Below, piece by piece: positions 1-7,660 of a stretch of 64,000 nt of DNA (its first letter is position 1; every line of letters starts with the position of its first letter). The DNA comes from Thiocystis violascens. GTDB lineage: Bacteria > Pseudomonadota > Gammaproteobacteria > Chromatiales > Chromatiaceae. A program made the translations under genes and the position numbers. The DNA lies in NCBI GenBank assembly GCA_020721065.1, contig DYNM01000010.1, forward strand, positions 38,740 to 102,739. The letters are read 5' to 3'. The notes below the pieces were generated by a model that worked only from the letters and a program-made list of their open reading frames with translations, did no database searches and had not been told where the DNA came from.

Positions 1-215
1 GCGATAACGCCCATCAACATGCCGACCAGTTGCCGCCGTCCAAACGGCACTAACAGCCGAATGCCGGGCGTCCATTCCACCGGTGCAGCGTCTAGCGGCG
101 GTAAATAATCAAACAACGTGGTCAGTGGCACGGGCACGGCGACCTGTAAAATCACCGTCATTGCTGCGCTGTCGCCGACGGAATTGGCGTTGTATTCGCT
201 CGATATTTCACTCAT
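1..215 (-). CDS. priA: Primosomal protein N' (PriA), N-terminal fragment
   Basis: The reverse strand is open from an ATG at 215 to the window edge and encodes about 71 residues. They include VAVPVPLTTLFDYLPP and a VPFGRRQLVGMLMG segment, typical of the N-terminal 3'-DNA-end-binding domain of PriA, the helicase that restarts stalled replication forks. A second ATG at 161 (MTVILQVAVP) lies closer to the usual PriA start and may be the true one. The rest of the gene, including the helicase and zinc-binding parts, is outside the window. It is divergent from the kinase gene at 229. The family call rests on a short but characteristic segment. Confidence 0.8.
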   Translation of the reverse strand, partial: MSEISSEYNANSVGDSAAMTVILQVAVPVPLTTLFDYLPPLDAAPVEWTPGIRLLVPFGRRQLVGMLMGVI

Positions 216-228
216 GCAGGGTTTCCAG

Positions 229-1104
229 ATGACTGATTGGCACACCATCACCGACCAGATTCACGCCGCCACCGGCATCCCGTTTGCGCTGCGCCATGAA
301 CGCGCCATCGGCGGTGGCTGCATCAATCGTGCGCACCGCATCAGCGACGGACAGCGGACGTTTTTCGTCAAACTGAATGCCGCAGCGCGGTTGGCGATGT
401 TTGAGGCGGAAGCAGCGGGTTTACGCGAATTGGCGGCCGCGCAAGCAGTGCGCGTACCGCAGCCGATTTGTGTTGGGGTGGCGGGTGAACAGGCGTTTGT
501 GGTGTTGGAATGGCTTGAATTGAGCGGTCACGTTAACGGGGCGCAAGTCGGTCGGCAACTGGCGCAATTGCACCGCGCCAGCGCCGCACAGTTCGGCTGG
601 CAGCGCGATAACACCATCGGCGCAACGCCGCAGTTAAATACACAAACGACTGATTGGGTTGCATTTTGGAGCGAGCAGCGGCTGGGTTATCAACTCCAGT
701 TGGCGGCGGCGCACGGCGACGGTGGGCAATTGCAAACCAGCGGCGAACAGTTGCGGCTGGCGCTGCCGGCGCTGCTGGATCATCAACCGCAGCCATCGCT
801 GCTGCACGGCGATTTATGGGGCGGCAATCTCGGCGCGTTGGCGAATGGGCAGCCGGTGATTTTTGATCCAGCGGTGTATTACGGCGACCGTGAGGCGGAT
901 GTGGCGATGACGGAATTATTCGGCGGCTTTGATGGCGCTTTTTATGCGGCATATCGGGAAGCGTGGCCGCTGGCTGCGGGCTATGCAACGCGCAAAATTC
1001 TTTACAATCTTTATCACGTTCTCAATCACTTCAATCTGTTTGGCGGCGGCTATTTGCGGCAAGCGCAGCAGATGATGGGGCAATTATTGGCGGCGGTGCG
1101 TTAA
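229..1104 (+). CDS. Fructosamine kinase family protein
   Basis: This 291-residue protein has the aminoglycoside-phosphotransferase-like kinase fold of the fructosamine/ketosamine-3-kinase family (E. coli YniA relatives). Visible marks are a Gly-rich N-terminal segment (AIGGGCINRAHRI), a Lys-containing FFVKLN strand, the catalytic loop HGDLWGGNLG near residue 190 and the metal-binding VIFDPAVYYGDREAD about 20 residues later. Family members phosphorylate sugar adducts on protein amines so that these break down (deglycation). The bacterial substrate is often unproven. The ATG at 229 is chosen because the homologous sequence starts there; the open frame upstream overlaps divergent priA. Confidence 0.88.
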   Translation: MTDWHTITDQIHAATGIPFALRHERAIGGGCINRAHRISDGQRTFFVKLNAAARLAMFEAEAAGLRELAAAQAVRVPQPICVGVAGEQAFVVLEWLELSGHVNGAQVGRQLAQLHRASAAQFGWQRDNTIGATPQLNTQTTDWVAFWSEQRLGYQLQLAAAHGDGGQLQTSGEQLRLALPALLDHQPQPSLLHGDLWGGNLGALANGQPVIFDPAVYYGDREADVAMTELFGGFDGAFYAAYREAWPLAAGYATRKILYNLYHVLNHFNLFGGGYLRQAQQMMGQLLAAVR

Positions 1105-1211
1105 GGTGACTCTAAAATGACGAATATGTTAAAACCTATTCAAATCCGCGTGATTACGCCTAATGTCGTCCTTTTACCGTCATTTTGAACTACGTTACCC
1201 CCTTTTTTACC

Positions 1212-1721
1212 ATGCCCCGCGAACTTCTCATCCTCCGCCATGCGAAATCAGACTGGAGCAGCGATGCGACGGTTGATTTTCAGCGCCCGCTCGCCAAACG
1301 CGGCAAACACGATGCGCCCAAAGTCGGCGCGTGGTTATACCGTGAAGGTTTGGTGCCCGATTACGTCATCAGCTCGCCAGCGAAACGGGCGCAGCAAACG
1401 GCGGAAATCGTCTGTAAACGACTGGATTATAAAAAGAAAAAGATCACGTTTGATGCGACGATTTACGCCGCCGAGCTGCCCGCATTATTGGCGGTGTTGG
1501 CGCGTTGTCCCAGCGCAGCAGGTACGGTGCTGCTCGTGGGGCACAATCCGGGACTCGAAGAATTGCTGATGTATTTGGTTGGCGATGATCTTGACCTTCC
1601 CGCCGACGGCAAGCTGCTACCGACTGCGACCGTTGCCCGTTTGGAAATGCCCGCCGATTGGTGCGATCTCCGCACCTCCTGCGCCCAGCTCGTGTCGATT
1701 ACCCGCCCGCGCCAGCTCTAA
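1212..1721 (+). CDS. sixA: SixA-like phosphohistidine phosphatase (histidine phosphatase superfamily)
   Basis: This 169-residue single-domain protein begins MPRELLILRHAKSDW. The RHA motif at residues 9-11 carries the His10 phospho-acceptor, and a second active-site histidine lies in LLVGHNPGLEELL. In the family SixA removes phosphate from phosphohistidine proteins; E. coli SixA acts on the PTS-Ntr protein NPr. That is interesting here because HPr, PtsN and HprK lie further along the window. The size matches short SixA-like proteins (about 160 residues). The start at 1212 is chosen from homology. A good terminator hairpin follows directly. The SixA assignment within the large phosphatase superfamily is likely but not certain. 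Confidence 0.8.
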   Translation: MPRELLILRHAKSDWSSDATVDFQRPLAKRGKHDAPKVGAWLYREGLVPDYVISSPAKRAQQTAEIVCKRLDYKKKKITFDATIYAAELPALLAVLARCPSAAGTVLLVGHNPGLEELLMYLVGDDLDLPADGKLLPTATVARLEMPADWCDLRTSCAQLVSITRPRQL

Positions 1722-1748
1722 ACCGCTGCTCCCAACGCAGCGGTTTTT
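1721..1748 (+). terminator. Rho-independent terminator after sixA-like gene
   Basis: A 9-bp stem (1721-1729 with 1737-1745, core AACCGCTGC/GCAGCGGTT) and a 7-nt loop are followed by a run of T. It overlaps the stop codon of the phosphatase gene and should end rightward transcription. Confidence 0.8.
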
Positions 1749-1953
1749 GAGCACTATCGTTGTGTGATATTTGACATAGCGCGGGAGAAATGTCTGATAA
1801 CTGACCACTACAAACTACGCCCCGCCCAGCACAATTCAGCATATAACCTGCTTAAATAATAGCAATTTTATCACTTGGTGCAGCGTTTGCTTTGTAGATT
1901 TACAATGCTGTTTAGCGATCACACTCGTTATAACAACAATCACATTACCAACG

Positions 1954-2604
1954 ATGGATCATTTCCACATGAACCTCCCTTATTTGCAGCAGCTCGCCGC
2001 CCAATCTGGCGGCATTTTGTATCTGATGCTCGCGCTGTTGACCTTGACTTTAACGGTGAGCGTTGAGCGAGCGTGGGCGCTGCGCAGCATCACGCGGCAC
2101 GGCGAGCGCCTGATTGCTGCGTTGACGACGCTGCGCGATCACGATCATCTGCACTTGACGCAACTGCGCGATCAAGCCGCGCCGCTGCATCAAACCTTGC
2201 TGGCAACGACGCTGGCGCTGGAGCCAGAACAGGTGTTGGCAGATCGGCTGGATGAGGTGATTTTTCTGCACGTTCCGCTGCTGGATCGGCGGCTGTGGGT
2301 GCTGGATACGACGGTCACGCTCGCGCCGTTGCTGGGTTTGCTCGGCACCATCATCGGCATGTTTCACGCCTTTCAGGTGCTCGCCGCACCCGGCGCAGCA
2401 CCTCATGCCGTGACTGGCGGCGTGGCGGAGGCGTTGGTGGCGACTGCTGCCGGTTTGCTGATCGCAGTCATTGGGTTGATTGTTTTCAATGGCTTAAATG
2501 AGCGGGTGCGGCTGGCGGTGCATCAGTTGGAAACGCTCAAAATGATGTTGGTCAATCGCTTTGCGAAATCCCCCCTGCCCCCCTTTTCCAAAGGGGGGGA
2601 ATAG
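1954..2604 (+). CDS. exbB: ExbB/TolQ-family proton channel protein of a TonB system
   Basis: This 216-residue inner-membrane protein has three predicted membrane segments: about residues 20-38, a central one in TLAPLLGLLGTIIGMFHAF, and LVATAAGLLIAVIGLIVF. The TPLLGLLGT-type signature of MotA/TolQ/ExbB channels is present. With ExbD it converts proton flow into movement of TonB. It heads a tightly packed exbB-exbD-tonB run followed by a binding protein and a TonB receptor, so the cluster makes its own energy-transducing unit. A second in-frame ATG at 1969 is an alternative start. The last residues (SPLPPFSKGGE) are encoded by an inverted repeat that also occurs in tonB, so the C-terminus has apparently been altered by repeat insertion. 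Confidence 0.88.
   Translation: MDHFHMNLPYLQQLAAQSGGILYLMLALLTLTLTVSVERAWALRSITRHGERLIAALTTLRDHDHLHLTQLRDQAAPLHQTLLATTLALEPEQVLADRLDEVIFLHVPLLDRRLWVLDTTVTLAPLLGLLGTIIGMFHAFQVLAAPGAAPHAVTGGVAEALVATAAGLLIAVIGLIVFNGLNERVRLAVHQLETLKMMLVNRFAKSPLPPFSKGGE
2566..2602. repeat. C-run/G-run inverted repeat, copy 1 (3' end of exbB)
   Basis: The sequence runs AAATCCCCCCTGCCCCCC, then TTTTCC, then AAAGGGGGGGA, so the C and G runs can pair. It encodes SPLPPFSKGGE and runs into the exbB stop codon. A near-identical copy is at 3216-3250 inside tonB. Confidence 0.8.
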
Positions 2605-2606
2605 TG

Positions 2607-2999
2607 ATGCGCTATTTGCAACGCCGGAAAGCGCGGATCGAAATCGTGCCGATGATTGACATCATGTTCTTTTTATTGGTGTTTTTTATCATGGTCACGC
2701 TCAACATGATTCCGGCGACCGGCATCGACAGTCGGCTGCCGGTCAGCACCAGCGCCGAGCGGTTGGAGTCGCCGCAGGTGGTCATCAGTTTGGACGCGGC
2801 GGGCATCATCAGCGTGGAGCAGCAACCGCTGGCGCTGCCGCAATTGACGGCGTTGCTGCGCGAGCGTGGCGCGGAAACTCGCGTGGTGATTGCTGGCGCG
2901 GAGGCCGCAGCAGTCGGTGATTTGATCGCAGTGATGGATGCGTGTCGCGCTGCCGGAGTGACGCGGATCGGGATGGCGACGCGGACGCTGCCGCCGTGA
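2607..2999 (+). CDS. exbD: ExbD/TolR-family protein of a TonB system
   Basis: This 130-residue protein has a short cytoplasmic N-terminus, one membrane helix (PMIDIMFFLLVFFIMVTLN) with the conserved proton-path aspartate of ExbD, and a periplasmic domain of about 90 residues. It partners ExbB in energising TonB. A GTG at 2604 immediately precedes the chosen ATG at 2607; either gives tight coupling to the exbB stop codon. The downstream tonB start overlaps its stop codon (GTGA), so all three proteins are probably translated together. Confidence 0.88.
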   Translation: MRYLQRRKARIEIVPMIDIMFFLLVFFIMVTLNMIPATGIDSRLPVSTSAERLESPQVVISLDAAGIISVEQQPLALPQLTALLRERGAETRVVIAGAEAAAVGDLIAVMDACRAAGVTRIGMATRTLPP

Positions 3000-3850
3000 A
3001 TCGCGCCGCTGCAACATTGCCGAGCCTGCCGCTGTGGTTAGCGGCGATGATCGCGCTGGCGACCGAAGCCGCGCTGGTGACGGGGCTGGCGCAGTTGCCG
3101 TCGCTGCAAGTCGTCGCACCGCCGCAAATTCCGATTGAAATCAGTTTCGTTGCCGCTCCCGCGTTGACCGAATCCGCTGCGGTTGAGGCGGTGAGTGGCA
3201 TTTCTTCTGCGCCGCAAATCCCCCCCGACCCCCCTTTTTCAAAGGGGGGAGATGAGGTTGCGCCGGAGCCAGAACCGCCGGTTGCTCCTGCGCCAGCGCC
3301 GTTGCCCATTCCAATTCCAGAACTGACGCCGCCGCGAGTGCCAGTGGCGCTGGCTGCGGTGAAGCCAAAACCGCAGCCAAAGCGCAAACCCAAACCAAAG
3401 TTGAAACCGCTGCCGCCAGTGCAGCCGAAGCTGGCGCAGCAACCAAAGCCTGCGCCGCAGATCAAGCGTCCAGTGCGCTCGCCAGCGGTGGCGAAATCTG
3501 CGCCAGCGAGCCATTCGCCGCCGCAACCGATTGATAAACCAAGCCGTTCGCCTGCCACCAGCGCGACTAAAACCGCTTCCAGTTCGGCTGCCGCTTATCT
3601 CAGCAATCCCGCGCCCGCTTATCCCGATGGCGCTCGCCGCTTGCGGCAGGAGGGCACGGTGCAATTACGGGTGCTGGTCAGTCCGAGCGGCAGCGCCAGC
3701 ACGGTCAGCATTGCCAACTCGTCTGGTGTCGCCAGTCTCGATCAAGCCGCGCTGCGAGCGGTGCAACGCTGGCGCTTCAAACCGGCGCAGCGCGACGGGC
3801 TGGCAGTCGCAGCGACGGTGCAGGTGCCGATTCGTTTCAAACTTAATTAA
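2996..3850 (+). CDS. tonB: TonB energy-transducing protein
   Basis: This 284-residue protein has an N-terminal membrane helix (about residues 11-35), a long Pro/Lys/Ala-rich linker crossing the periplasm (blocks such as KPKPQPKRKPKPKLK), and a C-terminal TonB domain of about 80 residues with YPDGARRLRQEGTVQLRVLV and ALRAVQRWRFKPA. It contacts the TonB box of outer-membrane receptors and transmits proton-motive energy. The GTG start at 2996 overlaps the exbD stop codon. The linker contains PPDPPFSKGGDE, encoded by the second copy of the C-run/G-run repeat found at the end of exbB. The neighbouring binding protein and receptor suggest it is dedicated to that receptor. Confidence 0.88.
   Translation: MNRAAATLPSLPLWLAAMIALATEAALVTGLAQLPSLQVVAPPQIPIEISFVAAPALTESAAVEAVSGISSAPQIPPDPPFSKGGDEVAPEPEPPVAPAPAPLPIPIPELTPPRVPVALAAVKPKPQPKRKPKPKLKPLPPVQPKLAQQPKPAPQIKRPVRSPAVAKSAPASHSPPQPIDKPSRSPATSATKTASSSAAAYLSNPAPAYPDGARRLRQEGTVQLRVLVSPSGSASTVSIANSSGVASLDQAALRAVQRWRFKPAQRDGLAVAATVQVPIRFKLN
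3216..3250. repeat. C-run/G-run inverted repeat, copy 2 (inside tonB linker)
   Basis: It is the same element as at 2566-2602: AAATCCCCCCC, GACCCCCC, TTTTTC, AAAGGGGGGA. Read in frame it encodes IPPDPPFSKGG in the flexible periplasmic linker, where an insertion is easily tolerated. Confidence 0.8.
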
Positions 3851-3871
3851 CCCACAACCAGAGAAAATGTC

Positions 3872-4912
3872 ATGCTAAAACCTTGTTTTTCAACGCATAA
3901 CGCAGCACTGGCAGCGGCGCTGCTGCTGACCGGCGCGACGAGTCAAGCCGCTGAAGTGGTCGATATGGCGGGGCGGCATGTGCAGCTCCCCGCGCAGATT
4001 GACCGCGTGTTTGCTGCTGCGCCGCCGGTCGTGCCGCTGATTTACGCGCTCAATCCCAACAAGTTGATTACAGTGAGTTTTCCGTTCAAACCGGAAGACG
4101 CGGCGTATATCACGCCCGCAGTGCTGGCGCTGCCACCGGTCGGGCGCTATCTCGGCGAGGATTCGGTGCCAAATCCTGAGCTGCTCGCCCGCGCTGCGCC
4201 GCAACTGACGGTTGCGTGGGAGATGCCGTTTATTGATCGCAGCAAAGTTGAGCAGACTTTTCAAACGCTTGGCACGCCGGGGCTGTTCGTGCATCTCGAA
4301 CATCTGGCGGATTATCCCGCTGCGTTGGAATTGGTCGGCGCAGCAATTGGCGAGGAAGCGCGAGCGGCGGAATTGGCGAGCGTGATCCGGTCGGCGTTAC
4401 AACGAATGCAGTCGGCAGTGGGCGCAATTCCGGCGAGCGAGCGGAAACGGGTTTATTTCGCTGAGGGCGCGAGCGGTTTGTTGACGGAATGCGGCGATTC
4501 ATTTCATGCCGAAGTGATCGCGCTGGCTGGCGCAGAAAACGTGATGACTTGTGAAAACAAGATGATGTGCGGACGTGAGCCGACGACGTTGGCGCAACTC
4601 AAGGCGCTTGATCCAGATGTGATTGTGACCGATGACGCTAAGTTTTTTGCCAGCGTGAAGCGCGATCCGGCTTGGGCGGAATTGCGAGCCGTGCGCGAAG
4701 GGCGGGTTTATCGCGCCCCGACTGCGCCGTTTGATTGGATGGGGCGACCGCCGTCATTTATGCGCGTATTGGCGATGCAGTGGTTAGCTAACTTGTTGTA
4801 TCCAGAACGGTTTGCGTGGGATGCCGCAGTCGAGATTCCGGCGTTTTATGCGCAATTTCTCGGCGTGAATCCAGCAAGCGTCAAGGTGGACGCGTTGCTG
4901 GGACGCGACTGA
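3872..4912 (+). CDS. Periplasmic metal/siderophore-type ABC binding protein (BtuF/FepB fold)
   Basis: This 346-residue protein has a cleavable signal peptide (hydrophobic AALAAALLLTGATSQA, cleavage near residue 26). A mature domain of the cluster A-II type follows: EVVDMAGRHVQLPAQIDRVFAAAP is the classic opening strand, and LDPDVIVTDD lies later. Such proteins bind iron-siderophore, haem, cobalamin or other metal chelates in the periplasm and pass them to an ABC importer. It lies between tonB and the receptor gene, which implies the same ligand. No ABC permease or ATPase gene is adjacent, so the importer must be elsewhere, or the protein acts differently. The substrate cannot be read from sequence. 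Confidence 0.82.
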   Translation: MLKPCFSTHNAALAAALLLTGATSQAAEVVDMAGRHVQLPAQIDRVFAAAPPVVPLIYALNPNKLITVSFPFKPEDAAYITPAVLALPPVGRYLGEDSVPNPELLARAAPQLTVAWEMPFIDRSKVEQTFQTLGTPGLFVHLEHLADYPAALELVGAAIGEEARAAELASVIRSALQRMQSAVGAIPASERKRVYFAEGASGLLTECGDSFHAEVIALAGAENVMTCENKMMCGREPTTLAQLKALDPDVIVTDDAKFFASVKRDPAWAELRAVREGRVYRAPTAPFDWMGRPPSFMRVLAMQWLANLLYPERFAWDAAVEIPAFYAQFLGVNPASVKVDALLGRD

Positions 4913-4953
4913 TTTTTGCGGTCATCCGTTATACCCATTTAGAGATCACGAAC

Positions 4954-7203
4954 ATGAAAAATCCTTTACATAACAGGCAACTTTCCCTGCTCGTCGCGCT
5001 GCTATTTGCCAATAGCGCGACGCTTGCCGAGCCGACAACGGCATTGCCGCTGGTCACGGTGGAGGCGGATGACGCGACCGCTGCTGCCGATCTCAGCGCG
5101 ACGGCGACCGTGACGCGGCTCAACGCAACAACGGTGCGCGAAATGGCTGGCGCGGCAGCGTCGTCGCCGTTCAAAGCGATTGCCAACACGCCGTCGGTCA
5201 ATTTTCAAAGCGCCGATCCGCACGGCCTGACCGAAGTCGGTTTTCACGAAACGCTGAAAATTCGCGGCGTCGGGCAAACCGGCCCGGCGTCGTCGCGCAA
5301 CATTGACGATCTGCCGCTGACCATCAATCCCGGCGGCAGCAAAGGCATTCTCGATCTGGAAAATGTGTCTGAAATCAGCGTGTATCGCGGCGCAGTGCCG
5401 GTTGGTCGGGCGCTCGGATTCAGCAATTTGCCCGGCAAATTGAACTTGACGACTCGCGCTCCGCTGGCGACGGCGGCGACGCAACTGCGTTTGGAAGGCG
5501 GCAGCGATGATTTTAAGCGCCTATTTTTGCGGCAAGACAGCGGACAACACGGCATCTTTTCTGGTTTCGTGTCGGCGAGTGAAAACCAAGGCAATAATTG
5601 GAAAGGCGCAGGTGAATTCGAGCGTCGCAATTTATTTAGTGGCATCGCTTTAGATGGCGGTGAAGCGTGGCGTATTGAATTATATGCTGGTGATAATCAA
5701 GATGAGCGGCACACTTATCGCTTTTTTGATTATAGCGCCGCCAGCAATTTTGCCAATTTTGAGCGCGAGTGGTCGAATAATCCAGCGAGCGTTGATTATT
5801 ACGATTATAACCGCCAACAATTCGAGGATCGGTTTATTTATGCCAATTTGCGCGGGCGCGTGGCTAATGAGATGCAGCTCTCTATTAAACCCTATTATCT
5901 CAATGAATCGGGCGATTATTGGTTTAGTTCCGTTAATGCGACTGACACCACAAAAAGCCGGGTGATTGATTGGCAAATTGACCACGATAACGCAGGTGTT
6001 GTCACGCAATTGGATTGGCAATTCACGCCAACACAATTATTACAACCCGGCTTCTGGATACAACGACAACAGCCACCGGGTCCACCATCTACGCAACAGA
6101 AATATCGCGCCACTGCCAGCGGATTAGTGTTTGATGGTTGGCAGGTATTAGCGGATAACGATCAACATCAATTGTTGTCGCCATTTTTAAGTTATTTGGG
6201 ACAATTCAATGCGCTGAATGTGGAAGCCGGTTTACGCTTTGTTAATTTGCGTTTAGGAGCACTCACTGCGTATAACGCGACGGGCGCAGCAGCGAAATTA
6301 ACTGATGCTGATGCCGCTCGCGCAGCGGGTGGAATTGATGCAATGGCATCAGCGGCAGAAAAGAGCTTTGATGAATGGCTGCCGTATTTAGGTTTAACAT
6401 GGGCATTTAATCCAAACACCAGCGTTTTTACACGGCTGGGGCGCAGTTACGGTTTAGATGTCAATTTATTTCCCTATTACTACGCGCAGAAAACGTTATT
6501 TGCCAGCAAGGGTGTCAGTTTTCAATCGTTGTGGGATCGTTTGGAATTAGAAACTGCAAATAACCTTGATCTTGGTTTGCGCCACGCGCAAGGCAATTGG
6601 GATGTTGGTTTAACCACGTTTTATGCCCAACATGAAAATAAACAATCGACAATTTATGATCCAACAATTGGCGTGCGTTATCCTTGGAATGTTGCCGATG
6701 CCGAGCGTTATGGAATTGAATTGGAAGGCAATTGGCGAATGACTCCAGCATGGCAATTAAACGGCAATTACACATGGAATCGGTTTCGCTACAGTCAAGA
6801 CCTTGCGCTGTCTGCCGCTGCGGTGATTCCCAGCGAAGGAAAACAAGTGGTGGATACGCCAGAACACATGGCGAAATTAGGCATTCGTTATCAGCATGAA
6901 CAATGGAATGTTGGTTTAGATGCGCGATATATTGGCGAACGTTATGGTGACGTATTAAATGCCGAGCGCGTTGATGCAGTAACGTTATTTGATATGACAG
7001 GACAATATCGGTTGCATCGTTCATTGGCGCTCACCTTAAATGTATTAAATCTGTTTGATAAGCAATACATTGGCCCAATTAGTGCTGCGGATGATGCGAT
7101 AGCCAATTTTACTGCGGCGCTCAATGGCGTTACCGGCAATGGTTCAACATATCAATACGGCGCACCGCGCACCTTTTTTGTTGGCTTATCAGCAGATTTC
7201 TGA
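4954..7203 (+). CDS. TonB-dependent outer-membrane receptor
   Basis: This 749-residue protein has a signal peptide (SLLVALLFANSATLA, cleavage near residue 26), a TonB-box-like stretch (ALPLVTVEADD), a plug domain (LKIRGVGQTGPASSRNIDDLPL through VSEISVYRGAVPVGRALGFSNLPG) and a large beta-barrel ending in GLSADF with the usual C-terminal phenylalanine. It should import a metal chelate or similar ligand with the upstream TonB-ExbBD set and binding protein. The ATG at 4954 is chosen because the signal peptide begins there. Synonymous codon use changes near 5600, from GC-rich (CTG, GCG) to AT-richer (TTA, AAT, ATT), within the barrel. The substrate is not identifiable from sequence alone. Confidence 0.9.
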   Translation: MKNPLHNRQLSLLVALLFANSATLAEPTTALPLVTVEADDATAAADLSATATVTRLNATTVREMAGAAASSPFKAIANTPSVNFQSADPHGLTEVGFHETLKIRGVGQTGPASSRNIDDLPLTINPGGSKGILDLENVSEISVYRGAVPVGRALGFSNLPGKLNLTTRAPLATAATQLRLEGGSDDFKRLFLRQDSGQHGIFSGFVSASENQGNNWKGAGEFERRNLFSGIALDGGEAWRIELYAGDNQDERHTYRFFDYSAASNFANFEREWSNNPASVDYYDYNRQQFEDRFIYANLRGRVANEMQLSIKPYYLNESGDYWFSSVNATDTTKSRVIDWQIDHDNAGVVTQLDWQFTPTQLLQPGFWIQRQQPPGPPSTQQKYRATASGLVFDGWQVLADNDQHQLLSPFLSYLGQFNALNVEAGLRFVNLRLGALTAYNATGAAAKLTDADAARAAGGIDAMASAAEKSFDEWLPYLGLTWAFNPNTSVFTRLGRSYGLDVNLFPYYYAQKTLFASKGVSFQSLWDRLELETANNLDLGLRHAQGNWDVGLTTFYAQHENKQSTIYDPTIGVRYPWNVADAERYGIELEGNWRMTPAWQLNGNYTWNRFRYSQDLALSAAAVIPSEGKQVVDTPEHMAKLGIRYQHEQWNVGLDARYIGERYGDVLNAERVDAVTLFDMTGQYRLHRSLALTLNVLNLFDKQYIGPISAADDAIANFTAALNGVTGNGSTYQYGAPRTFFVGLSADF

Positions 7204-7210
7204 GGCACCA

Positions 7211-7603
7211 ATGCCATCTGCATTCTGTGTTTATGGTCATCACCGCCAATTGGCGCAACGCTATTGTTGCCCGAATTGGCGGGCGCAATTGCCACTTGAA
7301 TGGCGCGAGCAAGTCATCGCGCCCACTTCTTTTCGCGTGTTCCGTGAATACGAAATCCCAGCGCGACGCATTATTGGTTATGACAGCAACAATCAACCTT
7401 GCTATTGCGCCTATGATTACCGTTTAATTGATTTGCGCTCGGATGATGATGAAGAATTCTATACAGCATTGGCTTATGATGAATCGCTCGTGGCATGGCG
7501 ACTGCACAATCAGCACTGGTTAATTTATCGCTGCGTTGGCGCATTTGATGAAAACGATCACGGTGAACAGCAATTGAGTATTGCAGCGCAAATGCCGCGC
7601 TGA
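7211..7603 (+). CDS. Hypothetical protein
   Basis: This 130-residue protein starts at an ATG only 7 bases after the receptor stop codon, so it may be translated from the same message. I do not recognise it. It has no signal peptide or membrane segment, several cysteines and many aromatic residues (CCPNWRAQLPLEWREQ, YCAYDYRLIDLRSDDDEEFY). The composition looks like a folded cytoplasmic protein. Its codon use matches the 3' half of the receptor gene. Coupling to TonB uptake is only positional, and the next gene starts a restriction/methyltransferase stretch. Confidence 0.65.
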   Translation: MPSAFCVYGHHRQLAQRYCCPNWRAQLPLEWREQVIAPTSFRVFREYEIPARRIIGYDSNNQPCYCAYDYRLIDLRSDDDEEFYTALAYDESLVAWRLHNQHWLIYRCVGAFDENDHGEQQLSIAAQMPR

Positions 7604-7660
7604 AATCGGATTAAATATCGGTTAAACTCGTGCGCTCACTAACCTGCATGAGCGTTTCCC

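Noticed and set aside
2809..3558. 249-residue reverse-strand frame rich in Gly and Ala
   Set aside because: It is the antisense of GC-rich tonB and exbD; low-complexity composition and no start context.
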